Below, piece by piece: positions 18,244-26,509 of a stretch of DNA of 64,000 nt. This stretch comes from Acidovorax sp. DW039. Its GTDB lineage: Bacteria > Pseudomonadota > Gammaproteobacteria > Burkholderiales > Burkholderiaceae_C. The stretch's first letter is position 1. Every line of letters begins with the position of its first letter. The notes below the pieces were generated by a model that saw nothing but the letters and a program-made list of their open reading frames with translations, had not been told where the DNA came from and did not search any database. Both the position numbers and the translations under genes were made by a program. The DNA lies in assembly GCF_037101375.1 (NCBI RefSeq), contig NZ_AP029019.1, positions 62,001 to 126,000 on the forward strand. Reading direction: 5' to 3'.

Positions 18244-19353
18244 ATGACCCACGCACACCGCTCCGCTACCCCCGTATCCACCCACGACACCACGCGCATT
18301 GATGACACGCGCATCAAGGCCGTGCGCCCGCTCATCACACCTGCGCTGCTGCAAGAGTGGCTGCCGCCGACCGACGCAGCGCTGTCGCTGGTGGAATCGA
18401 GCCGCGCCGCCATCTCGCGCGTGCTGCATGGGCATGACGACCGGCTGATCGTGGTGGTGGGGCCCTGCTCCATTCACGACCATGCCCAGGCCATGGAATA
18501 TGCCCACGCCCTGAAAGTGCAGGCCGATGCCCTGCAGGACGACCTGCTGGTGGTGATGCGGGTGTACTTTGAAAAGCCCCGCACCACGGTGGGCTGGAAG
18601 GGCTACATCAACGACCCGCACCTGGACGGCAGCTTTGCCATCAACGAAGGGCTGGAGCTGGCGCGCAAGCTGCTGCTGGACGTGCTAGCCGCAGGCCTGC
18701 CGGTCGGCACCGAGTTTCTGGATTTGCTCTCGCCGCAGTTCATCAGCGACCTGGTGAGCTGGGGCGCGATTGGCGCACGCACCACCGAAAGCCAGAGCCA
18801 CCGCCAACTGGCCAGCGGCCTGAGCTGCCCCGTAGGCTTCAAGAACGGCACCGACGGCGGCGTGAAGGTGGCGAGCGACGCCATTCAGGCCGCACAGGCA
18901 TCGCACGCCTTCATGGGCATGACCAAGATGGGCCAGGCCGCGATTTTTGAAACCCGCGGCAACCAGGATTGCCACGTGATTCTGCGCGGAGGCAAGCAGC
19001 CCAACTACAGCGCGGCCGATGTGGACGCCGCCTGCGCCATGCTCAAGGCCGCAGGCCTGCGCGAGCAGGTGATGATCGACGTGAGCCACGCCAACAGCAG
19101 CAAGCAGCACCAGCGCCAGATCAACGTGGCGCAGGATGTGGCAGGCCAGATTGCAGCGGGAGACCAGCGCATCACCGGTCTGATGATTGAAAGCCACCTG
19201 AACGAAGGCCGCCAGGACATCGTGCCCGGCCAGCCCCTACGCCATGGCGTGTCGGTGACCGATGCCTGCATCAGCATGGCCCAGACAGTGCCCGTGCTGC
19301 AAGAGCTGGCTGCAGCCGTGCGCGCACGCCGGGCTCTTTACAAATCGGCATAG
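18244..19353 (+). CDS. aroG: 3-deoxy-7-phosphoheptulonate synthase, class I
   Basis: A 369-residue DAHP synthase condensing phosphoenolpyruvate and erythrose 4-phosphate, the first step of the shikimate pathway. Motifs are VVGPCSIHDHAQAMEYA, EKPRTTVGWKG, GFKNGTDGG and DVSHANSSKQHQRQ, all typical of the AroF/G/H family. The N-terminal extension before the barrel is long enough for allosteric regulation by an aromatic amino acid; which one cannot be told from sequence. No aromatic leader peptide was seen in the short upstream gap. Confidence 0.95.
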   Translation: MTHAHRSATPVSTHDTTRIDDTRIKAVRPLITPALLQEWLPPTDAALSLVESSRAAISRVLHGHDDRLIVVVGPCSIHDHAQAMEYAHALKVQADALQDDLLVVMRVYFEKPRTTVGWKGYINDPHLDGSFAINEGLELARKLLLDVLAAGLPVGTEFLDLLSPQFISDLVSWGAIGARTTESQSHRQLASGLSCPVGFKNGTDGGVKVASDAIQAAQASHAFMGMTKMGQAAIFETRGNQDCHVILRGGKQPNYSAADVDAACAMLKAAGLREQVMIDVSHANSSKQHQRQINVAQDVAGQIAAGDQRITGLMIESHLNEGRQDIVPGQPLRHGVSVTDACISMAQTVPVLQELAAAVRARRALYKSA

Positions 19354-19547
19354 GCATTTGCACTAACCGTATGGATTGCTGCACCGCAGTGAGCATTTGC
19401 TGGGTGTAGCATTGGCCGCGGCTGGCCTTGGGGACGGATTCACAGGGCCAGCTTCCGCCACTTCTTCCCGTTTTTGCACTCCATGCCGGTGACCTCGCAT
19501 CACAGACATCTGCCAACGCGCCGCAGTTGCCCGCACAGGGGGACGGT

Positions 19548-22500
19548 GTGAGCGACCCTGTGGCAGAACGGGAGCAGGTCGAGGCGCAGCGGCTCAAGGC
19601 GCTGCATTCCTACTCCATTCTGGACACACCCCACGAAGAGTGTTTTGATCAGCTTGCGCTGCTGGCCAGCCGCCTGTGCAACACCCCCATGGCGGTGGTG
19701 AACTTTCTGGATGCCGACAGGCAATGGTTCAAGGCCTCGGTCGGCATTCCGGTGCGGCAAACGCAGCGCTCCCTCGCGTTTTGCCACCATGCATTGCGCA
19801 GCCCTGGCGAACCCATGGTGGTGGAGGATGCCACCACGCACCCGGTCTTTGCGACCAACCCGATGGTGGTGGGCCCACCGCATGTGCGCTGGTATGCCTG
19901 CATTCCGCTGGTCACGGCGGAGGGGCACGCCCTGGGCACGCTGGCCGTGATGGACACGCGCAGCCGCCAGATCACAGACAACGAACTGCAGGCACTGCGC
20001 ATGCTGGCGCACCAGACCATGGACCAGCTGGAGCTGCGCCGCCAAAGGCATGTGCTGCAGCAGATGCTGAACGAGCGCGAGCAAATGCATGCGGCCTTGC
20101 GTTCGCAAACCCGTGTGCTGGAGGCTGCCAGCCGCACAGCGCGGCTGGGCGGCTGGGCGGTAGACCTGCCCGACCAGACCCTGACCCTGTCGCCAGAACT
20201 GGCACGGCGGCTGGACTTGCCCGCTGCAGGGGCGCCGCTGGAACAGCTCGTCGCCGTTTTCACCCGCCAGCACAGCGATCGCATACGGGCTGCACTGCAG
20301 GCCTGCATGTACCTGGGGCAGCCGCTGGACGAGGTGGCAGAAGTCTCGGCCCCCAGCGGCAAGGTGGCCTGGGTGCGCATTGCCGGGCAGGCCGTGCGCG
20401 ACGAGCGCGGGCAAACGGTGCGGGTGGAAGGTGCGTTGCAGGACGTGTCCGCACAGCACCAGGCGGAGTTGCAGGCACAGCGCAACGCGCAGCACCATGC
20501 CGATCTGCTGCAGGTGCAGCAGCAGATATCGTCGCTGGACATGGCCCTGCCCGATGCGCTGAAACTGGTGGCACTGACAGTGCAGCGCCAGACGGGCGCA
20601 CGCGGCGCCATGATCGAGCTGCTGGAAGCCGAGCAACTGGTGGCCAAGGCGTCTGTGGGCGATATGGTGCGGCCCGAAGGCAGCCTGCTTTCCGTACACG
20701 ACAGCTTGTTGTGGCCAGCCTTGCGCCAAGGGCGCACCGTGTGGTGCAACGACACCGAAGCCGCCGGGTGGGACATGGCGTCCATGCCCCATCGCTGGGG
20801 CGTGCGCTCGGTCATGGCAGCACCACTGCGGGCCGGAAACCAGATCGTGGGGGCGCTCAAGGTCACATCGGACCAGACCGATGCGTTCTCGCGCTCGGAT
20901 GTGGACCGGCTGGAGATCCTGACCGAATCGCTGGGCACGACGGTACAGCTGCGCCATGTGGCCAGTCAGCTCCAGGCCTCTGCCCAGCAATACCGGCTGA
21001 TGTTTGACGAGCACCCGCATCCGATGTGGGTGTACGAGCGGTCCACCTTCAGGCTGCTGGCCGTCAACCAGGCCATGCTGGCGCTGTACGGCTACACCGA
21101 GGCCGAGCTGCTGCAGATGAACCTGCTGGACTTGTGGCCCGAGCGCGAGCGAGCCAGGGTGATGGCCTCGGTGCAGACCACCAATCCCCAGCGCCGACTG
21201 GTGCCAGTCGTCACACGTCAGGTGCGCAAGGATGGTGGCGTGTTCGAGGTCGAGATCACCGCGGGCAGCATCAGCTTCAACGGGGTGGAAGCCCGGCAGG
21301 TCCTGGCGATTGACATCACCGAGCGCCGCCGGGCCGAGCGCGAGATTGCGCGCATGGGCCGGGCCCAGCGGCTGCTCAGTGCGTGCAACGAGACGCTGGT
21401 GCGCGCCACCTCGGAAGAAGCACTGCTGCAATCCATCTGCCAGATCGCGGTGGACATTGGAGGCTACCGCATGGGCTGGGTCGGCTTTGCACGGGACGAC
21501 GCCCAGCGAACCATTGAGCAGATGGCCCACGCGGGGCACAGCCGCGAATATCTGGAAAAACTCCAGGTGAGCTGGGACCCGGACAGCCCCTACGGCCAAG
21601 GCCCCGCCGGGCGTGCGGTGCGCAGTGGCGAGCCGGTGATCGTGCAGGACATTCGCCAGAGCCCTGATTTTGGTGACTGGACCCAGCGCATGCTGGACCA
21701 TGGCTTTCACGGGGTGATCTGCCTGCCGCTGCGCGAGCGGGACCGCACCTTTGGCCTGCTGTACCTGTACGCCCCGGAGATTCTGCACATCAGTAACGAA
21801 GAAGCCGAGCTGCTGCAGGAGCTGGCCAACGATCTGGCCTTTGGCATCACCAGCCTGCGGGCGCACCAGGCGCAGCGGCGCATGCTGGAGTCGGTCACCA
21901 AGGTGGCGGCGGCCGTGTCGGTCAGCACCGGCACCGAATTTTTTGTGCAGCTGGCCCGCAACATGGCCGAAGCCCTGGGCGCACAGGCCGGCAGCCTGAT
22001 ACGGCTGGCCGCCCCGGAAGCCGGTGGGCAGCCCCGCGCCATCAACATGGGCACGGTGGTGGACGGCGTGGTCCAGCCTGCGTTCGACCTGCCGCTGGAG
22101 GGCACGCCCAGCATGCGGCTGCTCACCCAGCGCCAGTACGTGGTGCCCGATCACATGCTGGAGCAGTACCCCGGCTCCCCCCTGGGCAGCGGCATGCAGG
22201 CGCGCGCGTTTGCGGGGCAACAGCTGTGCAACATGGATGGGGAGGTGATCGGCGCCATCTTCGTGCTGTTCCGCGAGCCACTGACCGACCTGGACTTTGT
22301 CACCTCCACCCTGCAGATCTTCGCGGCACGCGCCTCGGCAGAAATTGAACGCCAGACCGCCGATGCCCGCATCCGGCACCAGGCCTCGCTGCTGGACAAG
22401 GCCCAGGATGCCATCCTGGTGCGGGATCTGGACCACCGCATCATCTACTGGAACAAGAGTGCCGAGCGCATGTACGGCTGGACACGCCTGCAGGTGCTGG

Positions 22501-24116
22501 GCCAGGCGGTGGACACTTTGCTGTACGACGACCCGGCCCCTTTCCTGCGCGCCACCCAGGCCACGGTGGAGCATGGCGAGTGGACGGGCGAGCTGGTGCA
22601 AAAGCACCGCGACGGCCGCACCATCGAAGTGGAGGGGCGGTGGACGCTGGTGCGGGGCGACGACGGACGGCCCCAGTCCATCCTCGCCATCAACACCGAC
22701 ATCACCCAGCGCAAGGCCACCGAGCGGGAAATCCAGCGCCTGGCCTTCTACGACCCGCTGACCAGCCTGCCCAACCGCATGCTGCTGATGGACCGCATGC
22801 ACCACGCGCTGGCCGCCGCACGGCGCCATCAGCAGGGTGGGGCGCTGCTGTTCATCGATCTGGACAACTTCAAACAGCTCAACGACACCCTGGGCCACGA
22901 CCAGGGCGATCTGCTGCTGCAGCAGGTAGCCACGCGCCTGACGCACTGCGTGCGCAATGTGGACACCGTGGCCCGCCTGGGCGGCGACGAGTTTGTGGTG
23001 ATGCTGGAAGAACTGAGCCCCAGCGGCGACGACCTAGTGCTGCATGCGCGCAGTGTGGGAGAGAAGATCCTGTCCATGCTATCGGTGCCCTACCCGTTGC
23101 AGGGCTACCAGTACCGCAGCACGCCCAGCATCGGCATTGCGCCTTTCACGGGCACGGAATCCACCACCGTGGGCGAATTGCTCAAACAGGCCGACCTGGC
23201 CATGTACCAGGCCAAGACGGCAGGGCGCAACACGCTACGCTTTTTTGATCCGCAGATGCAGGCCGTGGTGACAGCCCGCGCCGCGCTGGAAGCCGACCTG
23301 CGGGTGGCCCTGGCGCAGGACGAGTTTTTGCTGCATTACCAGCCCCAGATGCGCCAGGCAGACGAGCGCACCGGCAGTGTGGCGGGCGTGGAAGCCCTGC
23401 TGCGCTGGAAGCACCCTCGCCGGGGCATGGTGCCGCCGTCCGACTTCATTCCGCTGGCTGAGGAAACCGGCCTCATCCTGCCGCTGGGCCGCTGGGTGCT
23501 GCACCACGCCTGCAAGCTGCTGGCCGACTGGCAGGCAGACCCGCTGCGCCGCGACCTGACGATGGCCGTCAACGTCAGCTCCAGCCAGTTCCGCAGCCCC
23601 AGCTTTGTAGAAGACGTGGCCCGGGTGCTGGCCATCACCGGGGCGCCTTCGGGCCAGCTCAAGCTGGAGCTGACCGAAAGCGTGCTGGTGGAGGACATGG
23701 AGGCCACCATTGCCACCATGACAGCGCTGCGTGCCTACGGCGTGGGGTTCTCGCTGGACGACTTTGGCACCGGCTACTCGTCCCTGAGCTACCTCAAGCG
23801 CATGCCGCTGGACCAGCTTAAGATCGACCAGAGCTTTGTGCGCGACCTGCTGACCGACCCGAACGACGCCGCCATTGTGGACACCATCATCGGCCTGTCC
23901 CGCAGCCTGGGACTGGAAGTGATTGCCGAGGGGGTGGAAACGGCAGAACAACGCGATCTGCTGGCACACGCAGGCTGCGAGCTGTACCAGGGCTACTTCT
24001 TCAGCAAGGCCCTGCCTGCTGAGGAGCTGGACGGCTTTTTGCACAGGATGCTCCCCGCTCCATCCACCCCACCTGAGCGCAAAGCCCATGCGGCCGATGC
24101 GCTGCAGCAGCGCTAA
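19548..24116 (+). CDS. Multi-sensor GGDEF/EAL protein (GAF-PAS-GAF-PAS-GAF-GAF-PAS)
   Basis: About 1522 residues, with seven predicted input modules: GAF (18-155), PAS (188-298), GAF (328-468), PAS (480-595), GAF (608-768), GAF (781-931) and PAS (943-1058). The GGDEF domain (active site near residue 1145, with an RNVD inhibitory site) precedes an EAL domain (GVEALLRW near 1282, DDFGTGYSS and EGVETAEQ present). Both catalytic signatures are intact, so it may make and degrade cyclic di-GMP. I start it at GTG 19548 because AGGGGGA precedes it and the family N-terminus (LHSYSILDTPHEECFDQLA) follows; the frame is open to TTG 19428. No transmembrane helix is evident. Confidence 0.88.
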   Translation: MSDPVAEREQVEAQRLKALHSYSILDTPHEECFDQLALLASRLCNTPMAVVNFLDADRQWFKASVGIPVRQTQRSLAFCHHALRSPGEPMVVEDATTHPVFATNPMVVGPPHVRWYACIPLVTAEGHALGTLAVMDTRSRQITDNELQALRMLAHQTMDQLELRRQRHVLQQMLNEREQMHAALRSQTRVLEAASRTARLGGWAVDLPDQTLTLSPELARRLDLPAAGAPLEQLVAVFTRQHSDRIRAALQACMYLGQPLDEVAEVSAPSGKVAWVRIAGQAVRDERGQTVRVEGALQDVSAQHQAELQAQRNAQHHADLLQVQQQISSLDMALPDALKLVALTVQRQTGARGAMIELLEAEQLVAKASVGDMVRPEGSLLSVHDSLLWPALRQGRTVWCNDTEAAGWDMASMPHRWGVRSVMAAPLRAGNQIVGALKVTSDQTDAFSRSDVDRLEILTESLGTTVQLRHVASQLQASAQQYRLMFDEHPHPMWVYERSTFRLLAVNQAMLALYGYTEAELLQMNLLDLWPERERARVMASVQTTNPQRRLVPVVTRQVRKDGGVFEVEITAGSISFNGVEARQVLAIDITERRRAEREIARMGRAQRLLSACNETLVRATSEEALLQSICQIAVDIGGYRMGWVGFARDDAQRTIEQMAHAGHSREYLEKLQVSWDPDSPYGQGPAGRAVRSGEPVIVQDIRQSPDFGDWTQRMLDHGFHGVICLPLRERDRTFGLLYLYAPEILHISNEEAELLQELANDLAFGITSLRAHQAQRRMLESVTKVAAAVSVSTGTEFFVQLARNMAEALGAQAGSLIRLAAPEAGGQPRAINMGTVVDGVVQPAFDLPLEGTPSMRLLTQRQYVVPDHMLEQYPGSPLGSGMQARAFAGQQLCNMDGEVIGAIFVLFREPLTDLDFVTSTLQIFAARASAEIERQTADARIRHQASLLDKAQDAILVRDLDHRIIYWNKSAERMYGWTRLQVLGQAVDTLLYDDPAPFLRATQATVEHGEWTGELVQKHRDGRTIEVEGRWTLVRGDDGRPQSILAINTDITQRKATEREIQRLAFYDPLTSLPNRMLLMDRMHHALAAARRHQQGGALLFIDLDNFKQLNDTLGHDQGDLLLQQVATRLTHCVRNVDTVARLGGDEFVVMLEELSPSGDDLVLHARSVGEKILSMLSVPYPLQGYQYRSTPSIGIAPFTGTESTTVGELLKQADLAMYQAKTAGRNTLRFFDPQMQAVVTARAALEADLRVALAQDEFLLHYQPQMRQADERTGSVAGVEALLRWKHPRRGMVPPSDFIPLAEETGLILPLGRWVLHHACKLLADWQADPLRRDLTMAVNVSSSQFRSPSFVEDVARVLAITGAPSGQLKLELTESVLVEDMEATIATMTALRAYGVGFSLDDFGTGYSSLSYLKRMPLDQLKIDQSFVRDLLTDPNDAAIVDTIIGLSRSLGLEVIAEGVETAEQRDLLAHAGCELYQGYFFSKALPAEELDGFLHRMLPAPSTPPERKAHAADALQQR

Positions 24117-24414
24117 CCGCCATATCAAGCCACCGGGTTGAAGGTTCGTCCTTGCCCAGGAACGCTTCAGAGCCTCTGTGCGCGGCGTTTCCCTTTTGTG
24201 CTCACCCCCCACTACCAACGCCTTTCAAAGCCCTTATCAGGCCTCTTAAGCCGTCTGAAGGGCATTAACTCCTGAGGGCATAGGTCGGCCCAACCGTTTT
24301 CCGTGCGGGAGCAGGTTTTGGAGTGTGCTCCAGCCCACATTGCGCTTTTCTGCGATCCGACCCGCTCAACGCGTTTTTGAGTCCCCTTCCTGACCCGCCC
24401 CGGATTTCAGGAAG

Positions 24415-24610
24415 TTGTTCTTCTGTCTTCTCTTTAATTTCCTTATAAAAACATAGTCGTAGTAGTAGAGGCAGCCCTTTTCTGTGGACAAGCGGAATTT
24501 TCTCAATGCTGTCAAGCACTTGCATGCTACCAAACCCTGTGTGCCAAGCCCTGTTTGTGCTGTCACGCCAACGGGGACAAAAACGGCAGAACGTGTTTTG
24601 GTGTGGATAA
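24415..24610 (+). other. Origin-like module A: AT-rich stretch, TAG triplets, DnaA boxes
   Basis: After an AT-rich stretch (about 24415-24453) come five triplets TAG-TCG-TAG-TAG-TAG (24454-24468), resembling a DnaA-trio. Then come 14 bp (partly GC-rich) and the DnaA box TGTGGACAA (24483-24491). A perfect box TGTGGATAA (complement of TTATCCACA) is at 24602-24610. The order triplets, GC spacer, box is the arrangement described for bacterial origin unwinding elements. Module B has the same geometry. Confidence 0.6.
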
Positions 24611-24678
24611 GCAGGCACTTGTGCCACAACTATCCCCAGTTTTATGCAGAGCAGCGCATTTCTGCCAAAAATGACCGC

Positions 24679-24724
24679 TACCGCAAGCGGAATAAGTGCA
24701 AGCAGCTCACTTTTTAATAGCAAA
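24679..24724 (+). repeat. Dispersed intergenic palindrome, copy 6 (degenerate)
   Basis: CGCTACCGCAAGCGG, then AATAAGTGCAAGCAGCT, a T-run and AATAGCAAA. It lies between the two origin-like modules. Confidence 0.45.
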
Positions 24725-24744
24725 CAGACGGAACCCAGGGGCAT

Positions 24745-24785
24745 GGGAGTCTGAGCGTGCAGTGGCAACACGCTCAGATGCTCCC
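24745..24785. other. Strong hairpin between the origin-like modules
   Basis: CTGAGCGTG (24751-24759) pairs perfectly with CACGCTCAG (24769-24777), extended by GGGAG/CTCCC across a small asymmetric bulge. The loop is nine bases. No T-run follows, so it is not a standard terminator. Confidence 0.55.
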
Positions 24786-25164
24786 CCTGAAAACAGGTCG
24801 CAGCCGTGCAGTGCGGGGAAAGAACGCGTTTAAAAAGAGCCTTGCGCAGGACCTGGGGCTCTGTGGAGCCCTTGAACAGGTGCTGAGAGCGTCAGGTCCA
24901 ACCGCGTACCGGCGGCAGGTCTTTGATGGCATGGAGCCCTGTGCAGAAGTCACGTGAGCTGCGTCCATCCCCTTGGGCTCCCCTTGAAGACTGCCGCTCC
25001 CGCTGAGGCATGCGGATCGTGCGGCAGGTAATGGGCGCAACGCGGGCCCATCTGCGCCAGACACCGAAAGCCGTGGCCCGATGCACTCCGATATCCCGAA
25101 GCCATGGCTGCAGAGGGCACAGCACATCCAGTTTCCACAAACCTGCGGCGGGGGTGTTCTGGAT

Positions 25165-25396
25165 GTTGATCAGTTGTTCTTTAATAGTATTGTTGAAGAA
25201 TAGCAGTAGTAATAGAGCAAGCCTGTTTTTGTGGACAACCGTATTTTTCTCAATGTTCACAAGCACTTGCGCGACAAAAAACCATGTGCGCGATTCTGTA
25301 TGGATCTGCGCGCTGGCAGACAACAACTTTGGCCGATTCCATTTTTCTGTGGATAACGCACCAGTTGCTCTGAAAAAAAGCACAGGGTTATCCACA
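25165..25396 (+). other. Origin-like module B: AT-rich stretch, TAG triplets, DnaA boxes
   Basis: An AT-rich stretch (about 25165-25200) is followed by TAG-CAG-TAG-TAA-TAG (25201-25215), 14 bp, the DnaA box TGTGGACAA (25230-25238), a perfect TGTGGATAA at 25348-25356 and an inverted perfect TTATCCACA at 25388-25396. Spacings match module A (14 bp from triplets to box; 118 versus 119 bp between first and second box). Flanking words such as TTTTCTCAATG and AAGCACTTGC are shared, so the two are diverged duplicates. Confidence 0.65.
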
Positions 25397-25415
25397 GAGT
25401 CAGGTTTTTGCCATC

Positions 25416-25449
25416 AAAAAAGCCCGCCGTCCTTGCGGAGGCGGGCTTT
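25416..25449 (-). terminator. Rho-independent terminator (minus strand)
   Basis: AGCCCGCC (25421-25428) pairs with GGCGGGCT (25440-25447). Read on the minus strand, the stem is followed by six T. It terminates transcription coming from the Spy/CpxP-like gene and insulates the origin-like locus. Confidence 0.85.
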
Positions 25450-25524
25450 AGAGCAGAGATGCAGGCAGTGTGTGGGCTCTGCCTGCTGATATGAAGAAAT
25501 GAAGAACGCTGGCTGAACCTGCTC

Positions 25525-26112
25525 TCAGCGGGGTGAACCTTCACCGTCCGGAGTGGGGCGCCCTTGGGGGCCGCCGCGCTTGCCGTGGTCGTGGCCACCA
25601 GGGCCACCGTGCATGCCGGGTCTTCCATGCATGCCTGGGCCGCGGGGCATCTCGGCATCAAAGGTCTTTTGTTGCTCCGGGCTCAGGCTGGCGTAGAACT
25701 TTTTCACGGCCTCATCCCGGCGGTCGGCCTCGGCGGTGTGCTGGGCACGCAGGGTGCGCATGCGGTCGATGCGCTCAGGGGTGGTGAGTTTGTCCAGTTC
25801 CTTGGGGTCGGGGCGCGCAGGGCGGGCAGGGGGCTGCATGGCGGTGGTGAATTCCGTCCAGGCACCTTCCTGTGCGGCAGTGAGCTTGAGCTTTTCCTTC
25901 AGCGCAGCCTGGCGCTTGGCCATGTGTTCCTGGTGGCGCTTTTGCATGTCGCCGTCACGGCCATCGCGGGCACCGCGGCCGGGGGCATCGGCGTTGGCTG
26001 TGCGGGCAGCGGGCGCTGCGGGAGGAGGTGGGGTCTGGGCCAGGGTGGGCAGGGCCAGGGCGGCCAGTGCAGCCGTAGCCAGAAGGCGGCGGGTAGAGAA
26101 TGCCTGTGTCAT
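25525..26112 (-). CDS. Periplasmic Spy/CpxP-type LTXXQ-motif protein
   Basis: A 195-residue exported protein: an N-terminal signal peptide ends near LALPTLAQ, then a proline/alanine-rich linker. A helical central region contains LKLTAAQEGAWTEF (the LTxxQ motif) and a second degenerate YASLSPEQQKTFDAE. The C-terminus is rich in Gly, His and Met (PGMHGRPGMHGGPGGHDHGK), suggesting metal binding. Spy/CpxP relatives are chaperones or envelope-stress dampers, often tied to metal stress; here it stands alone. A terminator follows the gene. Confidence 0.8.
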   Translation of the reverse strand: MTQAFSTRRLLATAALAALALPTLAQTPPPPAAPAARTANADAPGRGARDGRDGDMQKRHQEHMAKRQAALKEKLKLTAAQEGAWTEFTTAMQPPARPARPDPKELDKLTTPERIDRMRTLRAQHTAEADRRDEAVKKFYASLSPEQQKTFDAEMPRGPGMHGRPGMHGGPGGHDHGKRGGPQGRPTPDGEGSPR

Positions 26113-26292
26113 GGTCTCGTTCCTTTCACGGGGAGGGAATCAGTCCACCGCAACGACCGTTGCAGCAGTTGCGTGGCAGTGTGCGCCGCCTGTGTTTCGC
26201 GCAGGTGAGTGCGCTTGAAGCCTGTGTAAAGTTGTGCCAACAAGTGGTGCAGCGCGCGCAGCCGCGCTGCTGCCACAGTGAGGTGCAGTAAT

Positions 26293-26350
26293 TGTCAAAA
26301 ACGCTGCTAGCGCTCACGGATAAAGCGTAAATAGCTATGTTTTTGATAGC
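26293..26350 (+). repeat. Dispersed intergenic palindrome, copy 7
   Basis: TGTCAAAAACGCTGCTAGCGCT, a loop, AAAGCGTAAATAGCTAT, then TTTTTGATAGC. A degenerate member of the family. Confidence 0.5.
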
Positions 26351-26372
26351 TTTACAGGGCGTGGCGTGGATG

Positions 26373-26405
26373 TTGTCCACAACCTGCTCCACAGCTTTCT
26401 CCACA
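26373..26405 (+). promoter_or_regulatory. Three DnaA-box-like 9-mers at 12-bp intervals
   Basis: TTGTCCACA (26373), TGCTCCACA (26385) and TTCTCCACA (26397) begin exactly 12 bp apart. Against TTATCCACA they have one, two and one mismatches. They lie about 105 bp before the rdgC start and could be weak DnaA sites. Confidence 0.45.
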
Positions 26406-26509
26406 GGGTCGTTGCGCTGTGTTGCAACCCCTGAGCGCTGACGGCCCGGCGCATGCCTTGGCTGCACCGACAATCACCCACCTCAGACACAACGAAACGA
26501 AGGATTTCC

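Larger units (their letters stand above)
24117..25524. other. Gene-free locus with origin-like modules
   Basis: 1408 bp without a credible gene on either strand. It contains two diverged direct copies of an origin-like module (listed separately), a copy of the dispersed palindrome, a strong hairpin at 24745-24785 and a terminator at 25416-25449. In total I count three perfect DnaA boxes (24602-24610, 25348-25356, 25388-25396) and two one-mismatch boxes (24483-24491, 25230-25238). Confidence 0.6.
26113..26509. other. Divergent intergenic region with DnaA-box-like triplet
   Basis: 397 bp between the divergent Spy-like gene and rdgC. It contains palindrome copy 7 and three evenly spaced DnaA-box-like 9-mers (next entries). 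I see no gene or RNA in it. Confidence 0.5.

Noticed and set aside
19500..22946. 1148-codon frame antisense to the GGDEF/EAL gene
   Set aside because: Shadow frame rich in His, Gln, Leu and Gly from reversed GC codons; no domain content.
24265..24771. 168-codon minus-strand frame in the origin-like locus
   Set aside because: Composition is not protein-like, it runs across DnaA boxes and a hairpin, and resembles no family.
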